NCBI RefSeq assembly: GCF_027111275.1
Contig: NZ_CP114286.1
Span: 2,542,001-2,606,000 of the forward strand
Origin: Flavobacterium luteolum
Lineage (GTDB): Bacteria > Bacteroidota > Bacteroidia > Flavobacteriales > Flavobacteriaceae
DNA: 64,000 nt
Reading direction: 5' to 3'
The translations under genes were made by a program, and so were the position numbers. The notes under the pieces are model-generated. The model was not told where the DNA came from. It worked only from the letters and a program-made list of their open reading frames with translations, and searched no databases. Shown piece by piece: positions 45,348 through 54,076 of this stretch. Position 1 is the stretch's first letter. Every line of letters begins with the position of its first letter.

Positions 45348-45884
45348 TTGAAAAAATATTTAGTCCAGTTTAGGCCATTTCTAATTTTTATAAGCATCTT
45401 TTTTCTGACTTATATTGTTTTTACACTGCTTTATAAATTTTATTTAAACAGCTATCAAGCAGAAGATCTTGATGCTATAACGATGATTTCTGGCAAAAAC
45501 TCAGAACAATTGCTAAAGCTTTTTGGTTACGATGTATTAATTCAGAAAAATTCACAAAATCCTTGGCAAGACATTATTTTAAATGGCAGATTTATAGCGC
45601 ACATAACCGAAGGCTGTAATGCTGTAAGCGTGATGATACTTTTTGTGTCGTTTGTAGCCGCTTTTTCAGGAAATTTAAAAAAGACGCTATTATTTATAAT
45701 CTTTGGACTTATATCTATTTATATTTTAAATATTGTTAGAATTTCACTTCTAATTGTACTTGTGTACCACTTTTCGCAATATACCAGTTTTCTGCATGGA
45801 ACTTTTTTTCCTTTGATGATTTACGGATATGTTTTTATTTTATGGATTTTCTGGATCAATAGATTTTCAAAGTATGCTAAATAA
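45348..45884 (+). CDS. xrtF: exosortase family protein XrtF
   Basis: 178 residues, TTG start (in-frame stop just upstream, no ATG nearby). Several membrane helices carry the exosortase triad: C90 (ITEGCNAVSV), R131 (LNIVRISLL) and H150 (SFLHGTFFPL). Exosortase F is the short Bacteroidota form thought to process or anchor proteins with a C-terminal sorting signal. The partner gene overlaps its end by 11 bases. No sorting-signal substrate is recognisable in the window. Confidence 0.9.
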   Translation: MKKYLVQFRPFLIFISIFFLTYIVFTLLYKFYLNSYQAEDLDAITMISGKNSEQLLKLFGYDVLIQKNSQNPWQDIILNGRFIAHITEGCNAVSVMILFVSFVAAFSGNLKKTLLFIIFGLISIYILNIVRISLLIVLVYHFSQYTSFLHGTFFPLMIYGYVFILWIFWINRFSKYAK

Positions 45885-46320
45885 TTTAAAAGAGAATAGA
45901 TTTAAAATCTTTACTGCAATTGTTGTTGTAATAGGTTTGGCTTTAATTAGAACATTTGAAAGGAAATTGTTTTATGATCCATTTCTGATATATTTTAATG
46001 CCGATTTTCATTCCATTCCACATCCTCCAGTAGAAGACCTAAAACTTTTCGCGGGACTTTTTTTTCGTTATTGTTTAAATTCGGCTCTATCTCTTTGGCT
46101 AATTTTTGCCTTATTTCAAGATCGTGATATTTTTAAGTTTAGTCTATTGGTGTACGGTTTATTTTTAGCCTTGTTTTTAATCGCATTTTATATTATTCTC
46201 GAATATTTTCCAGACTGCAATTGGCTTCTTTTTTATGTGCGTCGATTTTTAATTCAGCCCATTTTAGTGCTATTATTTATTCCTGGATTTTACTATCAGC
46301 TTCAAAAAACTAAAAAATAA
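45874..46320 (+). CDS. exosortase F system-associated membrane protein
   Basis: 148 residues from ATG 45874, overlapping xrtF by 11 bases. It has about four hydrophobic segments, a first loop RTFERKLFYDPFLIYF, then SIPHPPVEDLKLFAGLFFRY and a tryptophan-rich end. Small proteins of this type accompany XrtF throughout flavobacteria; the biochemical role is unknown. Translational coupling with xrtF supports a joint complex. Confidence 0.82.
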   Translation: MLNNLKENRFKIFTAIVVVIGLALIRTFERKLFYDPFLIYFNADFHSIPHPPVEDLKLFAGLFFRYCLNSALSLWLIFALFQDRDIFKFSLLVYGLFLALFLIAFYIILEYFPDCNWLLFYVRRFLIQPILVLLFIPGFYYQLQKTKK

Positions 46321-46366
46321 CATTTGTTTAGGTTTTTTTTATGCGGTTTTTAAATAGCTTTGCAGT

Positions 46367-46765
46367 ATGAATTTGAAAAAGTGTACAGGTCTGTTTTTAG
46401 CGCTCCTTTTATTGGTTTCCAATATTGGGTTTGCTTTTGATGTGCACTATTGTGGCGGAGAAATTGCTTCAGTTTCTTTAAAAACTACGGCAGAACCAGT
46501 TGTTGAAAAGAAATGTTGCGGTTCTAAAGAAAAAGAAAATTCTTGCTGTAAAGATAAAGTTGTTCATTTCGAAAAGAAATCAGACAACGCGACCATTAAA
46601 TTCTTCTTTTTTCAATTTGCTTTTCCGGCTGTTGTACAAGATTATAAACCTCTAGTCTTTTTAGAAATTCCAACTTTTAAAAAGAAAGAAGTTCTCTCGT
46701 ATTATGCTGATGCAAATGCACCCCCCTTATTTAAATTATACCATCAGTATATTTTCTATTCCTGA
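46367..46765 (+). CDS. HYC_CC_PP-family exported protein
   Basis: 132 residues with a signal peptide (LFLALLLLVSNIGFAF). It shows the defining features: HYC at 27-29, two CC pairs (C50-C51 and C60-C61) and PP at 119-120 near the C-terminus. The cysteine pairs and the following receptor and HMA genes point to soft-metal (copper-like) binding, by inference. A perfect -7 box (TAGCTTTG, 46355-46362) ends only 4 bases before the ATG, so the mRNA may be almost leaderless. Confidence 0.82.
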   Translation: MNLKKCTGLFLALLLLVSNIGFAFDVHYCGGEIASVSLKTTAEPVVEKKCCGSKEKENSCCKDKVVHFEKKSDNATIKFFFFQFAFPAVVQDYKPLVFLEIPTFKKKEVLSYYADANAPPLFKLYHQYIFYS

Positions 46766-46885
46766 TTTTAATGTTAAGATGAAATGCAGGTCTTGATTAA
46801 GACTTTGTGTTTTACATTTTGATTGTTTTTGTTCTTGTAAAAACATCAAAAATGTAATTCTATTTAAACATTAAAATCATTTTTT

Positions 46886-48892
46886 ATGCAAAAAAATATA
46901 ATGCTTTTTGCAGCGTTTTTACTTTCTATTTCTGCCTTTTCACAAGAAGATCTGCAAGAAGTAAAAATTACTAAAAAGCAAAAAGGGATTAAAAAATCCT
47001 TTACAGTAACAGCCAATACATCTGTAATTACCAGTAAGGAACTGCTTAAGGCAGCTTGCTGTAATTTGGCAGAAAGTTTTGAGACTAATCCGTCAATCGA
47101 TGTTAATTTTTCTGATGCTTTAACAGGAACCAAGCAAATCAAAATGCTTGGATTAACGAGTCCATACTTAATGATTACAGAAGAAAATATTCCTTCTGTT
47201 CGCGGAGCTTCTCAAGCTTACGGTTTATCATTTACACCAGGAACATGGATTGAAAGTGTTCAAATTACAAAAGGTGCGGGGAGTGTTATAAATGGTTATG
47301 AGAGTATTTCAGGGCAGATTAATACAGAACTTTTAAAACCGTTAAATGATATTCCTTTCTTTCTGAACGCTTATGGTTCAACCGATTCTCGTTTTGAATT
47401 AAATACTCATTTTAATAAAAAATTATCAGATAAATGGGCTACTAGTTTGTTTGTTCATGGAAATGCCCGTGTAGCAAAAAACGATATGAACAAAGATGGT
47501 TTTCTAGATAATCCGTTAGGGAAACAAATTAATGTTTTAAATCGTTATCAATATTATAATCCAGAAAGTGGTTTGGTAAGTTTTATCAATTTCAGATATA
47601 TGAATGATAAAAAGCAAACTGGAGAAGTTAATTTTGATAAAGATCGTGATCGCGGCACAACTAATTATTGGGGTTCAGAAATCAATACAGAGCGTTTTGA
47701 TGTTTCTACAAAAATCGGATATGTATTTAAAGACATGCCATTCCAAAGTATTGGTTTTCAAAATGCATTTAATAGTCATAAACAGGATTCTTATTATGGT
47801 TTGAATCAATATGATATCAAGCAAAATAGTTTTTATTCTAATTTGATTTTCAATTCGATCATCAATAATACGATGCATAAGTTTTCAACGGGTCTGAATT
47901 TTACTTACGACCAATATCAGGAATTTGTAAACGTAACCGATGTAAGCAGAATTGATAACTCTGTTGGGGCTTTCTTTGAATATACTTACGATAATACAGA
48001 CAATTTCAGTTTGATTTTAGGAGGAAGAGTTGACAATCATAACCGATTGGGACTTTTTGTTACGCCAAGATTGCACATGAGATATAATCCTTGGAAGAAT
48101 GGAGTAGTTCGCTTTTCTGCAGGAAGAGGAAAACGTTCTGCTAATATCTTTGCCGAGAATCAGCAGCTTTTCGCTAGTTCAAGAACTTTTTCGATTTTAG
48201 ATTCTAGTGGAAAAGTGTACGGATTAAATCCAGAAATTGCATGGAATTATGGTGTGAGTTTTTCGCAGAAATTCCGTCTTTTCAACAGAAATGCCGACGC
48301 AGGTTTTGATCTTTATAGAACCGATTTTCAAAATCAGGCAGTTGTAGATGTGATGCAAAGTCCGCAACAAGTATTGTTTTACGATTTGAAAGGAAGTTCT
48401 TTTGCAAACAGTCTTCAACTCGAGTTTAATTACGAATTGATTCGTAACTTAAATTTAAGAACAGCTTACAAATATTACGATATTCAGACCGATTATTTGA
48501 GAGGAACATTTCAGCGTCCGTTACAGGCAAAACATCGTTTCTTAGGAAATCTAGAATACGAAACTACGATGAATAACGACAAACAATGGAGATTTGATTT
48601 TACCTATAATTGGTCAGGAAAACAGCAGTTGCCTTATACTGCCACAAATCCTGCGGGAGATCAGTTTCCTGATTTTTCACCATCGTATGCGGTAATGAAT
48701 GCGCAAGTTACCCGCGTATTTTCGCCAGTTTTTGAAGTATATATAGGAGGAGAAAATATTGGAAATTACAAACAAGAAAAAGCAATTTTAGGAGCAAATG
48801 ATCCTTTTGGGCCTAATTTTGATGCATCGATTGCATACGCGCCAATTTTTGGACAAATGTATTATGCAGGACTTAGATTTAAAATTAAATAA
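46886..48892 (+). CDS. TonB-dependent receptor, probably for copper or a similar metal
   Basis: 668 residues, signal peptide (MQKNIMLFAAFLLSISAFSQ). The plug follows directly (about 25-140; KAACCNLAESFETNPSID, GTKQIKMLGL, GAGSVINGYESISGQIN) with no STN or carboxypeptidase-like domain, and the barrel ends in YYAGLRFKIK. The vicinal Cys-Cys of the plug is unusual for a receptor and could bind metal. Genes on both sides encode Cys-rich metal-type proteins, so metal import or sensing is likely. Confidence 0.9.
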   Translation: MQKNIMLFAAFLLSISAFSQEDLQEVKITKKQKGIKKSFTVTANTSVITSKELLKAACCNLAESFETNPSIDVNFSDALTGTKQIKMLGLTSPYLMITEENIPSVRGASQAYGLSFTPGTWIESVQITKGAGSVINGYESISGQINTELLKPLNDIPFFLNAYGSTDSRFELNTHFNKKLSDKWATSLFVHGNARVAKNDMNKDGFLDNPLGKQINVLNRYQYYNPESGLVSFINFRYMNDKKQTGEVNFDKDRDRGTTNYWGSEINTERFDVSTKIGYVFKDMPFQSIGFQNAFNSHKQDSYYGLNQYDIKQNSFYSNLIFNSIINNTMHKFSTGLNFTYDQYQEFVNVTDVSRIDNSVGAFFEYTYDNTDNFSLILGGRVDNHNRLGLFVTPRLHMRYNPWKNGVVRFSAGRGKRSANIFAENQQLFASSRTFSILDSSGKVYGLNPEIAWNYGVSFSQKFRLFNRNADAGFDLYRTDFQNQAVVDVMQSPQQVLFYDLKGSSFANSLQLEFNYELIRNLNLRTAYKYYDIQTDYLRGTFQRPLQAKHRFLGNLEYETTMNNDKQWRFDFTYNWSGKQQLPYTATNPAGDQFPDFSPSYAVMNAQVTRVFSPVFEVYIGGENIGNYKQEKAILGANDPFGPNFDASIAYAPIFGQMYYAGLRFKIK

Positions 48893-48934
48893 CAATATCA
48901 AAAATCAATTTCAATAACAATAAAATTAAATACA

Positions 48935-49276
48935 ATGAATAAAATAGTTTTAATCGCAATGATGGTTTTTCTGGGTTTTTCAGCTCAGGCTCAAACTAAA
49001 AAAAATAAGAATTTAAAATACACTACAGAAGTAAACGGAAACTGTGAACAATGCAAGAAGCGAATTGAAAAAGCAGCTTACGGCGTTCCGGGAGTAAAAA
49101 CGGCAACTTGGGATGTTGGTTCGCACCAGCTTTCGGTTATTTTAAACGAAGAGAAATGTTCTCCTTCAGATTTAAATAAAGCAATAGCAAAGGCAGGTCA
49201 TGATACTAAGGAAGTTAAATCGACTACTGAAGATTATGACAACTTACACAGCTGTTGCAAGTATGTAAGAGAATAA
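48935..49276 (+). CDS. exported heavy-metal-associated (HMA) domain protein
   Basis: 113 residues with a signal peptide (MNKIVLIAMMVFLGFSAQAQ). The HMA ferredoxin-like fold (about 30-95) has the metal site GNCEQCKKRIEKA (C37xxC40). A second possible site near the C-terminus is LHSCCKY. It is a likely periplasmic copper or zinc chaperone for the system formed with the receptor and the HYC_CC_PP protein, and lies 42 bases behind the receptor. Confidence 0.88.
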   Translation: MNKIVLIAMMVFLGFSAQAQTKKNKNLKYTTEVNGNCEQCKKRIEKAAYGVPGVKTATWDVGSHQLSVILNEEKCSPSDLNKAIAKAGHDTKEVKSTTEDYDNLHSCCKYVRE

Positions 49277-49285
49277 TAATTAGAG

Positions 49286-49315
49286 AAGCCCGAGCAACTA
49301 GTTTGGGCTTTTTTT
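49286..49315 (+). terminator. terminator of the metal module
   Basis: AAGCCCGAG (49286-49294) pairs with TTTGGGCTT (49302-49310) through G-T pairs, then a T-run. Confidence 0.75.
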
Positions 49316-49409
49316 AATAGTTAATTTATGTTTAAAATACTGCATTTTATTGTGGTTAAGGTAAATTATTGTTACTTTCACGAACTATAAAAAATAACCA
49401 ATCACATTT

Positions 49410-50090
49410 ATGAATAATTTTGAATGGACTCAGTTACTAAACCCTGAATTTTATATTACTTTAAGCGTCGGAGGTTTTCAGATTGGGTTGTTTATTGTTC
49501 TGTTTATAGTTTTTGCTGAGACAGGACTTTTTGCAGGTTTTTTTCTGCCTGGAGATAGTTTGCTTTTCTTAGCGGGTATTTACAGTCGTGATCTAATTGA
49601 AAATGTTGCCTATATTCCGAATGACTTTCTAAATGTATTTCTGCTTGCAACTGCTGTTGCTATAATGGGTGTTTTAGGTAATATGACTGGTTATTGGTTT
49701 GGTGCAAAAAGCGGTTATTATTTGTTTAAAAAAGAAGATACTTTCTGGTTTAAGAAAAAGTACCTGCTTCAATCAAAAGACTTTTTTGAAAAATATGGAG
49801 GAAAAGCAATCATTTATGCGCGTTTCCTACCAATTTTTAGAACTTTTGCTCCAATCGTTGCTGGAATCGTTTCGATGGACAAAAAGAAGTTTATGTTTTA
49901 TAATGTTTTGAGTTCTTTCCTTTGGTCGTTTATATTGATCTTCGCAGGACATTATTTATACGGCGTATTCTTAAAACAAGGAATAGATTTAAAGAAACAT
50001 ATTGAATATATTATTATCATTATCATCATTATTTCAACGTTTCCTGTTCTATTAAAATTACTTAAAAAGACACCAAACGAACAGATATAA
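49410..50090 (+). CDS. DedA-family membrane protein
   Basis: 226 residues. DedA/SNARE-associated hallmarks: ETGLFAGFFLPGDSLLF (about 31-47), GYWFGAKSGY (about 92-101) and ARFLPIFRTFAPIVAGIVSM (about 136-155), with helices between and a basic tail. DedA proteins flip or recycle lipid carriers such as undecaprenyl phosphate or phosphatidylethanolamine. Single gene with its own terminator. Confidence 0.92.
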   Translation: MNNFEWTQLLNPEFYITLSVGGFQIGLFIVLFIVFAETGLFAGFFLPGDSLLFLAGIYSRDLIENVAYIPNDFLNVFLLATAVAIMGVLGNMTGYWFGAKSGYYLFKKEDTFWFKKKYLLQSKDFFEKYGGKAIIYARFLPIFRTFAPIVAGIVSMDKKKFMFYNVLSSFLWSFILIFAGHYLYGVFLKQGIDLKKHIEYIIIIIIIISTFPVLLKLLKKTPNEQI

Positions 50091-50110
50091 TCAATAAAAA
50101 GAATAATAAA

Positions 50111-50139
50111 AATCCGAAGCTACAACTTCGGATTTTTTT
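50111..50139 (+). terminator. terminator of the DedA-family gene
   Basis: AATCCGAAG (50111-50119) / CTTCGGATT (50126-50134) with a six-base loop and a T-run. Confidence 0.9.
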
Positions 50140-50231
50140 ATGCTTGTTGTTTAGTTATTATTGAGATTTCCATTATATGATACATATCTTACTTGGCAAA
50201 TAAAATGGAAGTTAATGAAGTAAGTGTAAAA

Positions 50232-50274
50232 TCAAAAAAGCTGTAATTAGTTTTTAAAACGTAATTACAGCTTT
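50232..50274 (-). terminator. terminator of the rod-shape operon (after rodA)
   Basis: A 13-bp stem AAAGCTGTAATTA (50237-50249) / TAATTACAGCTTT (50262-50274); on the minus strand the T-run follows. It lies 75 bases past rodA. Confidence 0.85.
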
Positions 50275-50348
50275 AGGTTAAATTATTTAGTTGTATAAAA
50301 GTAATTTCTAATTGAAATTTGCGATTTAGAAATTGAATATTTTAAACA

Positions 50349-51584
50349 TTACCATTCATTCACTTTATTGGCATCCATTTTAAGGAAAATAAACAGCAAA
50401 ATAGTAAATCCCCAGAGTCCAGAACCTCCATACGAAAAGAAGGGCAGAGGAACCCCGATTGTTGGGAAAATTCCAATTACCATGGCGATGTTTACAAAGA
50501 AATGTATAAAGAGAATTGCGGCAACACAATATCCGTAAACTCGGCTGAATTTTGTCTTCTGTCTTTCTGCTAAGTAAATTACTCTAAGTAATAAACTAAC
50601 AAAAAGTAGAATAACAACAAAAGAACCTGCAAAACCCCATTCTTCACCAACAGTTGTAAAAATATAATCGGTATGTTGCTCAGGAACAAATCCTCCTTTG
50701 GTTTGTGTACCTTCAAGAAAGCCTTTTCCGATCCATCCTCCGGATCCAATGGCAATTTCAGATTGGTTGGTATTGTATCCAATCCCTTTCATATCTACAG
50801 TTTTACCTAGTAAAATATTGAAACGATCTCTGTGGTGTTGTTTAAAAACATTGTCAAATACGTAATCAACAGAGAAAACAAATCCAGAAATTAAGACCAA
50901 TAAAATACCGCTTAAAATAATATTTCTGTCAACTACTCTGCCTTTAAAATGTATAATGGCCAACACGATAAAAGCCATTCCAATAACAGCATATGGTTCT
51001 AAAATTAAAGTAAGAACGAAAAGAACAATAGTTATAAATGCTGTCCAAACATACCAAGAAGGCAAACCTTCTCTATATAAAACAAGGATGAACGCGCTAT
51101 AAATTAAAGCACTTCCAGGGTCTGGCTGTGGTAAAATCAATATTACAGGCAAAAGCATAATAGCCAAAGCTTGGATTTGTCTATTGGTTTCTTTTAAGTT
51201 GATTTGTGTATCACTTAAGTATTTTGCCAACGCCAAAGAAGTTGCTGCTTTTGCAAACTCAGATGGCTGTAAAGTGAAGCTTCCTATGGCATACCAGCAT
51301 CGCTGTCCTGCAATGGTTTTTCCAAAGAGAAATAATCCAGCGAGAGACAATAAGGAAACTCCAAATATAATACTGGCATATTTTTCATAAAATTTACCAT
51401 CAACAAAAAGCACAACAAATATCAATGGAATAGTACAGCAGATAAAAATCAGCTGTTTTTGATAGGTTCCATCGGTTGATAATAAAGAAGACGAATAAAT
51501 ATTAAGCCAACCTAAAGTTACCAGCGCAATGTAGATAAAGACACTTATCCAATCAATATTATTTTTTACACTTTGATTTTTCAT
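50349..51584 (-). CDS. rodA: rod-shape SEDS glycosyltransferase RodA
   Basis: 411 residues and about 10 helices. SEDS features: AGQRCWYAIGSFTLQPSEFAK (about 93-113), LPQPDPGSALIY (catalytic-site Asp loop, about 151-162), EEWGFAG (about 312-318) and GVPLPFFSYGGSGLWG (about 377-392). RodA polymerises peptidoglycan strands for elongation together with the PBP2 encoded just upstream (15-base gap). Last gene of the cluster. Confidence 0.96.
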   Translation of the reverse strand: MKNQSVKNNIDWISVFIYIALVTLGWLNIYSSSLLSTDGTYQKQLIFICCTIPLIFVVLFVDGKFYEKYASIIFGVSLLSLAGLFLFGKTIAGQRCWYAIGSFTLQPSEFAKAATSLALAKYLSDTQINLKETNRQIQALAIMLLPVILILPQPDPGSALIYSAFILVLYREGLPSWYVWTAFITIVLFVLTLILEPYAVIGMAFIVLAIIHFKGRVVDRNIILSGILLVLISGFVFSVDYVFDNVFKQHHRDRFNILLGKTVDMKGIGYNTNQSEIAIGSGGWIGKGFLEGTQTKGGFVPEQHTDYIFTTVGEEWGFAGSFVVILLFVSLLLRVIYLAERQKTKFSRVYGYCVAAILFIHFFVNIAMVIGIFPTIGVPLPFFSYGGSGLWGFTILLFIFLKMDANKVNEW

Positions 51585-51599
51585 TTGAAATAATCTTTC

Positions 51600-53573
51600 T
51601 TAGTTTTTCTTAGTTGTGTCTACCGCTGTTTTTTTAACTTCAGTTTTTGGTGCCGTTGTAGCTGGTGCTTTTGGCTTTATAATTTTAGCTTGTAATACAG
51701 AATCTTTTGGCACAGATTCAATTTTAAGAGCATCACTTATTCCGCCTACTTTAGCATATTCCGAAAGTAAGCTTTTATTTAATACTCTTACTTCTAGATC
51801 TGTTCTTGTGATTTTTTTTCTTAGATATTTTTCAATCATTAAACTCGCAATCGGACCTGCTACTGTTGCTCCAAAACCTCCGTTTTCAATCATAACTGCA
51901 ATAGCAATTTTCGGATTGTCTTTTGGGGCAAAAGCAACAAATATAGAGTGGTCTTTAAGTTTTTCTCTCTTGCCGTTTATTTTAGCATAATTTTCTGCTG
52001 TTCCTGTTTTTCCGCAAATATCGATTCCTTCTACTCTAAGAGCATAAGCGGTACCTTTGTTGTAAACATCAAATAATCCGCTAATAACAGGCGGGAAATA
52101 TTTTTGATCAATCGTGGTGACGTGTTTTTTCGTAAACTTTTCGTCTATTTTTTCCCCCTCAATTTTTCTAATGATATGAGGAGTGTAATAGTAGCCTTGA
52201 TTTGCGACAGTGGCCATCATGTTGGCCAATTGAATAGGTGTCATCAAAACCTCTCCCTGACCAATTGCATTAGATACAATAGTTGAGCTTCTCCATCCTC
52301 CATTAGGATAAATTCTTTTATAGGTTTTAGAAGTGGGAATATTTCCTCGTCTTCCAGTAGGCAAATCATATCCCATGAATTGGCCTAATCCAAAACTTTT
52401 TACGTGATTGCTCCAAACATCTACAGCTTTTCCAGGATCCTTGTACTTATTGATTGTCAGCATGTAGGCTTGGCCAAAATAAGTGTTGCAAGAATTGTAA
52501 ATTCCGTTATGCAATTGATGCGGACCAAAACCGTGGCATTTCATGAATCGGCCTCCACCATAACTAAATCCATGATGACACATAAAAGTAGTTTGTTCAT
52601 TTACAACACCTTCTTGAAGTGCAACCAAACCAGTTAGGATTTTGAATGGAGAGCCTGGAGGGTACTCTGCTAAAAGCCCTCTGTCATATAAAGGTTTTGC
52701 AATAGAATCGTGATATAAAAGTGTATAATTTTTAGATCTCTGGCGCCCTACTAAAATACCTGGATCATAAGAAGGGGCAGTAACCAATGCTAGAATTTCT
52801 CCAGATTTAGGTTCAATGGCAACAATTCCTCCTCGCTTATTAATCATCAATTCCTCGCCATATTTTTGAAGTTCAGCATCAATAGTTAAATTGATGTCTT
52901 CTCCAGCTACAGCGATGGTGTCGTATTTTCCTTCTTTATAAGCGCCAATTTCTCGATTATATTTGTCTTTTTGAATGTATTTTACACCTTTTATTCCGCG
53001 TAAAATTTCTTCGTAGCTTTCTTCTACACCTTGTTTTCCAATTAAATCACCACTATTGTAGTAGGGATTTTTTTCGATCTGTTTTTCGTTCACCTGTGTA
53101 ATAAAACCAAATATATTGGCTCCGTAATCTACTTCGTAATCGCGAAGTGATCTTTTCTGGAAGTAAAAACCATCATATTTTCTGATTTTTTCCTGAAAAG
53201 CGGCAAATTCATTTTTATTCAGCTGTGATAAAAATACAGAAGGAAGTCTTGGGCTGTAGACTTTTGCTTTTTCAATACGTTTATGATATTCTTCTTCAGT
53301 GATATTTAAAAGGGCGCAAAATTCGGCAATATTTAAGTCCTTTTTTATATCTCTTGGAATAACCATGATGTCATAAGAAGCCTGATTCGCAACAAGAAGT
53401 TTTCCGTTACGATCATAAATATAACCTCTTTCAGGATAGTCATATACTTTTTTTATCGCATTATTTTCCGATTTCAGTTTAAAAGAATCATCAATAATCT
53501 GCAAGTAAAAAATCCTAATCACTAGCAAAGACGCTGCAATAATAATTATAGTGGGCAGCAAGACTTTTCTCAT
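51600..53573 (-). CDS. mrdA: penicillin-binding protein 2 (elongation transpeptidase)
   Basis: 657 residues, N-terminal anchor (about 5-22), dimerisation region (about 45-220) and transpeptidase domain (about 245-600). Active-site motifs: S308-P-F-K311 (nucleophile), S361-C-N363 and K522-T-G. It cross-links peptidoglycan during rod elongation with RodA. The C-terminal 40 residues are rich in Lys, Pro and Thr and look disordered. Its ATG overlaps the mreD stop in ATGA. Confidence 0.96.
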   Translation of the reverse strand: MRKVLLPTIIIIAASLLVIRIFYLQIIDDSFKLKSENNAIKKVYDYPERGYIYDRNGKLLVANQASYDIMVIPRDIKKDLNIAEFCALLNITEEEYHKRIEKAKVYSPRLPSVFLSQLNKNEFAAFQEKIRKYDGFYFQKRSLRDYEVDYGANIFGFITQVNEKQIEKNPYYNSGDLIGKQGVEESYEEILRGIKGVKYIQKDKYNREIGAYKEGKYDTIAVAGEDINLTIDAELQKYGEELMINKRGGIVAIEPKSGEILALVTAPSYDPGILVGRQRSKNYTLLYHDSIAKPLYDRGLLAEYPPGSPFKILTGLVALQEGVVNEQTTFMCHHGFSYGGGRFMKCHGFGPHQLHNGIYNSCNTYFGQAYMLTINKYKDPGKAVDVWSNHVKSFGLGQFMGYDLPTGRRGNIPTSKTYKRIYPNGGWRSSTIVSNAIGQGEVLMTPIQLANMMATVANQGYYYTPHIIRKIEGEKIDEKFTKKHVTTIDQKYFPPVISGLFDVYNKGTAYALRVEGIDICGKTGTAENYAKINGKREKLKDHSIFVAFAPKDNPKIAIAVMIENGGFGATVAGPIASLMIEKYLRKKITRTDLEVRVLNKSLLSEYAKVGGISDALKIESVPKDSVLQAKIIKPKAPATTAPKTEVKKTAVDTTKKN

Positions 53574-54076
53574 CGTTTATTGGGCTTAATAAGATAAATT
53601 ATTATTATTGAGGTGATTATAGTAAAGATAGAACTAAATAATGTTCGGAGCAAAATGTCCCAGATGAATTTGAACTGAAATGCTTCCAAAACAAATAATA
53701 CAATATGGTGCATTAAAACCGAGACCAGTATAAATGAAAATCGTTCAGGTGTTAGAGAATCATTCAGTTTAATGGTTTGATACTCGTAACTTAAACCAAA
53801 AGAAAATTTAAAAATGTAAGGCCTGTAATAGGCTAAAATAACACAGGCAGTTGCATGTATTCCGCCAGAATTACAGAACATATCCATTATTAGTCCCAAG
53901 AAAAAGCTAGAAATAATTAATCCTGCTTTATTGCTGTTTACAGGGTAAAGAATGATATACAAGATATACGGAAAGGGACTTATATATCCTAAGAAATTCA
54001 TATTGTTGAAAATAACAATCTGAATTGCCAGTAACATAATAAATCGAAAAATATTGACTAACAGAGCGCTATTCAT
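53570..54076 (-). CDS. mreD: rod-shape protein MreD
   Basis: 168 residues, about five helices. The motif-poor family is recognised by size, topology, FPYILYIILYPV and GLIMDMFCNSGGIHATA, and by its place between mreC and mrdA. It overlaps mreC by 8 bases and mrdA by 4, so all three should be translated together. It is a membrane member of the elongasome. Confidence 0.9.
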   Translation of the reverse strand: MNSALLVNIFRFIMLLAIQIVIFNNMNFLGYISPFPYILYIILYPVNSNKAGLIISSFFLGLIMDMFCNSGGIHATACVILAYYRPYIFKFSFGLSYEYQTIKLNDSLTPERFSFILVSVLMHHIVLFVLEAFQFKFIWDILLRTLFSSIFTIITSIIIIYLIKPNKR

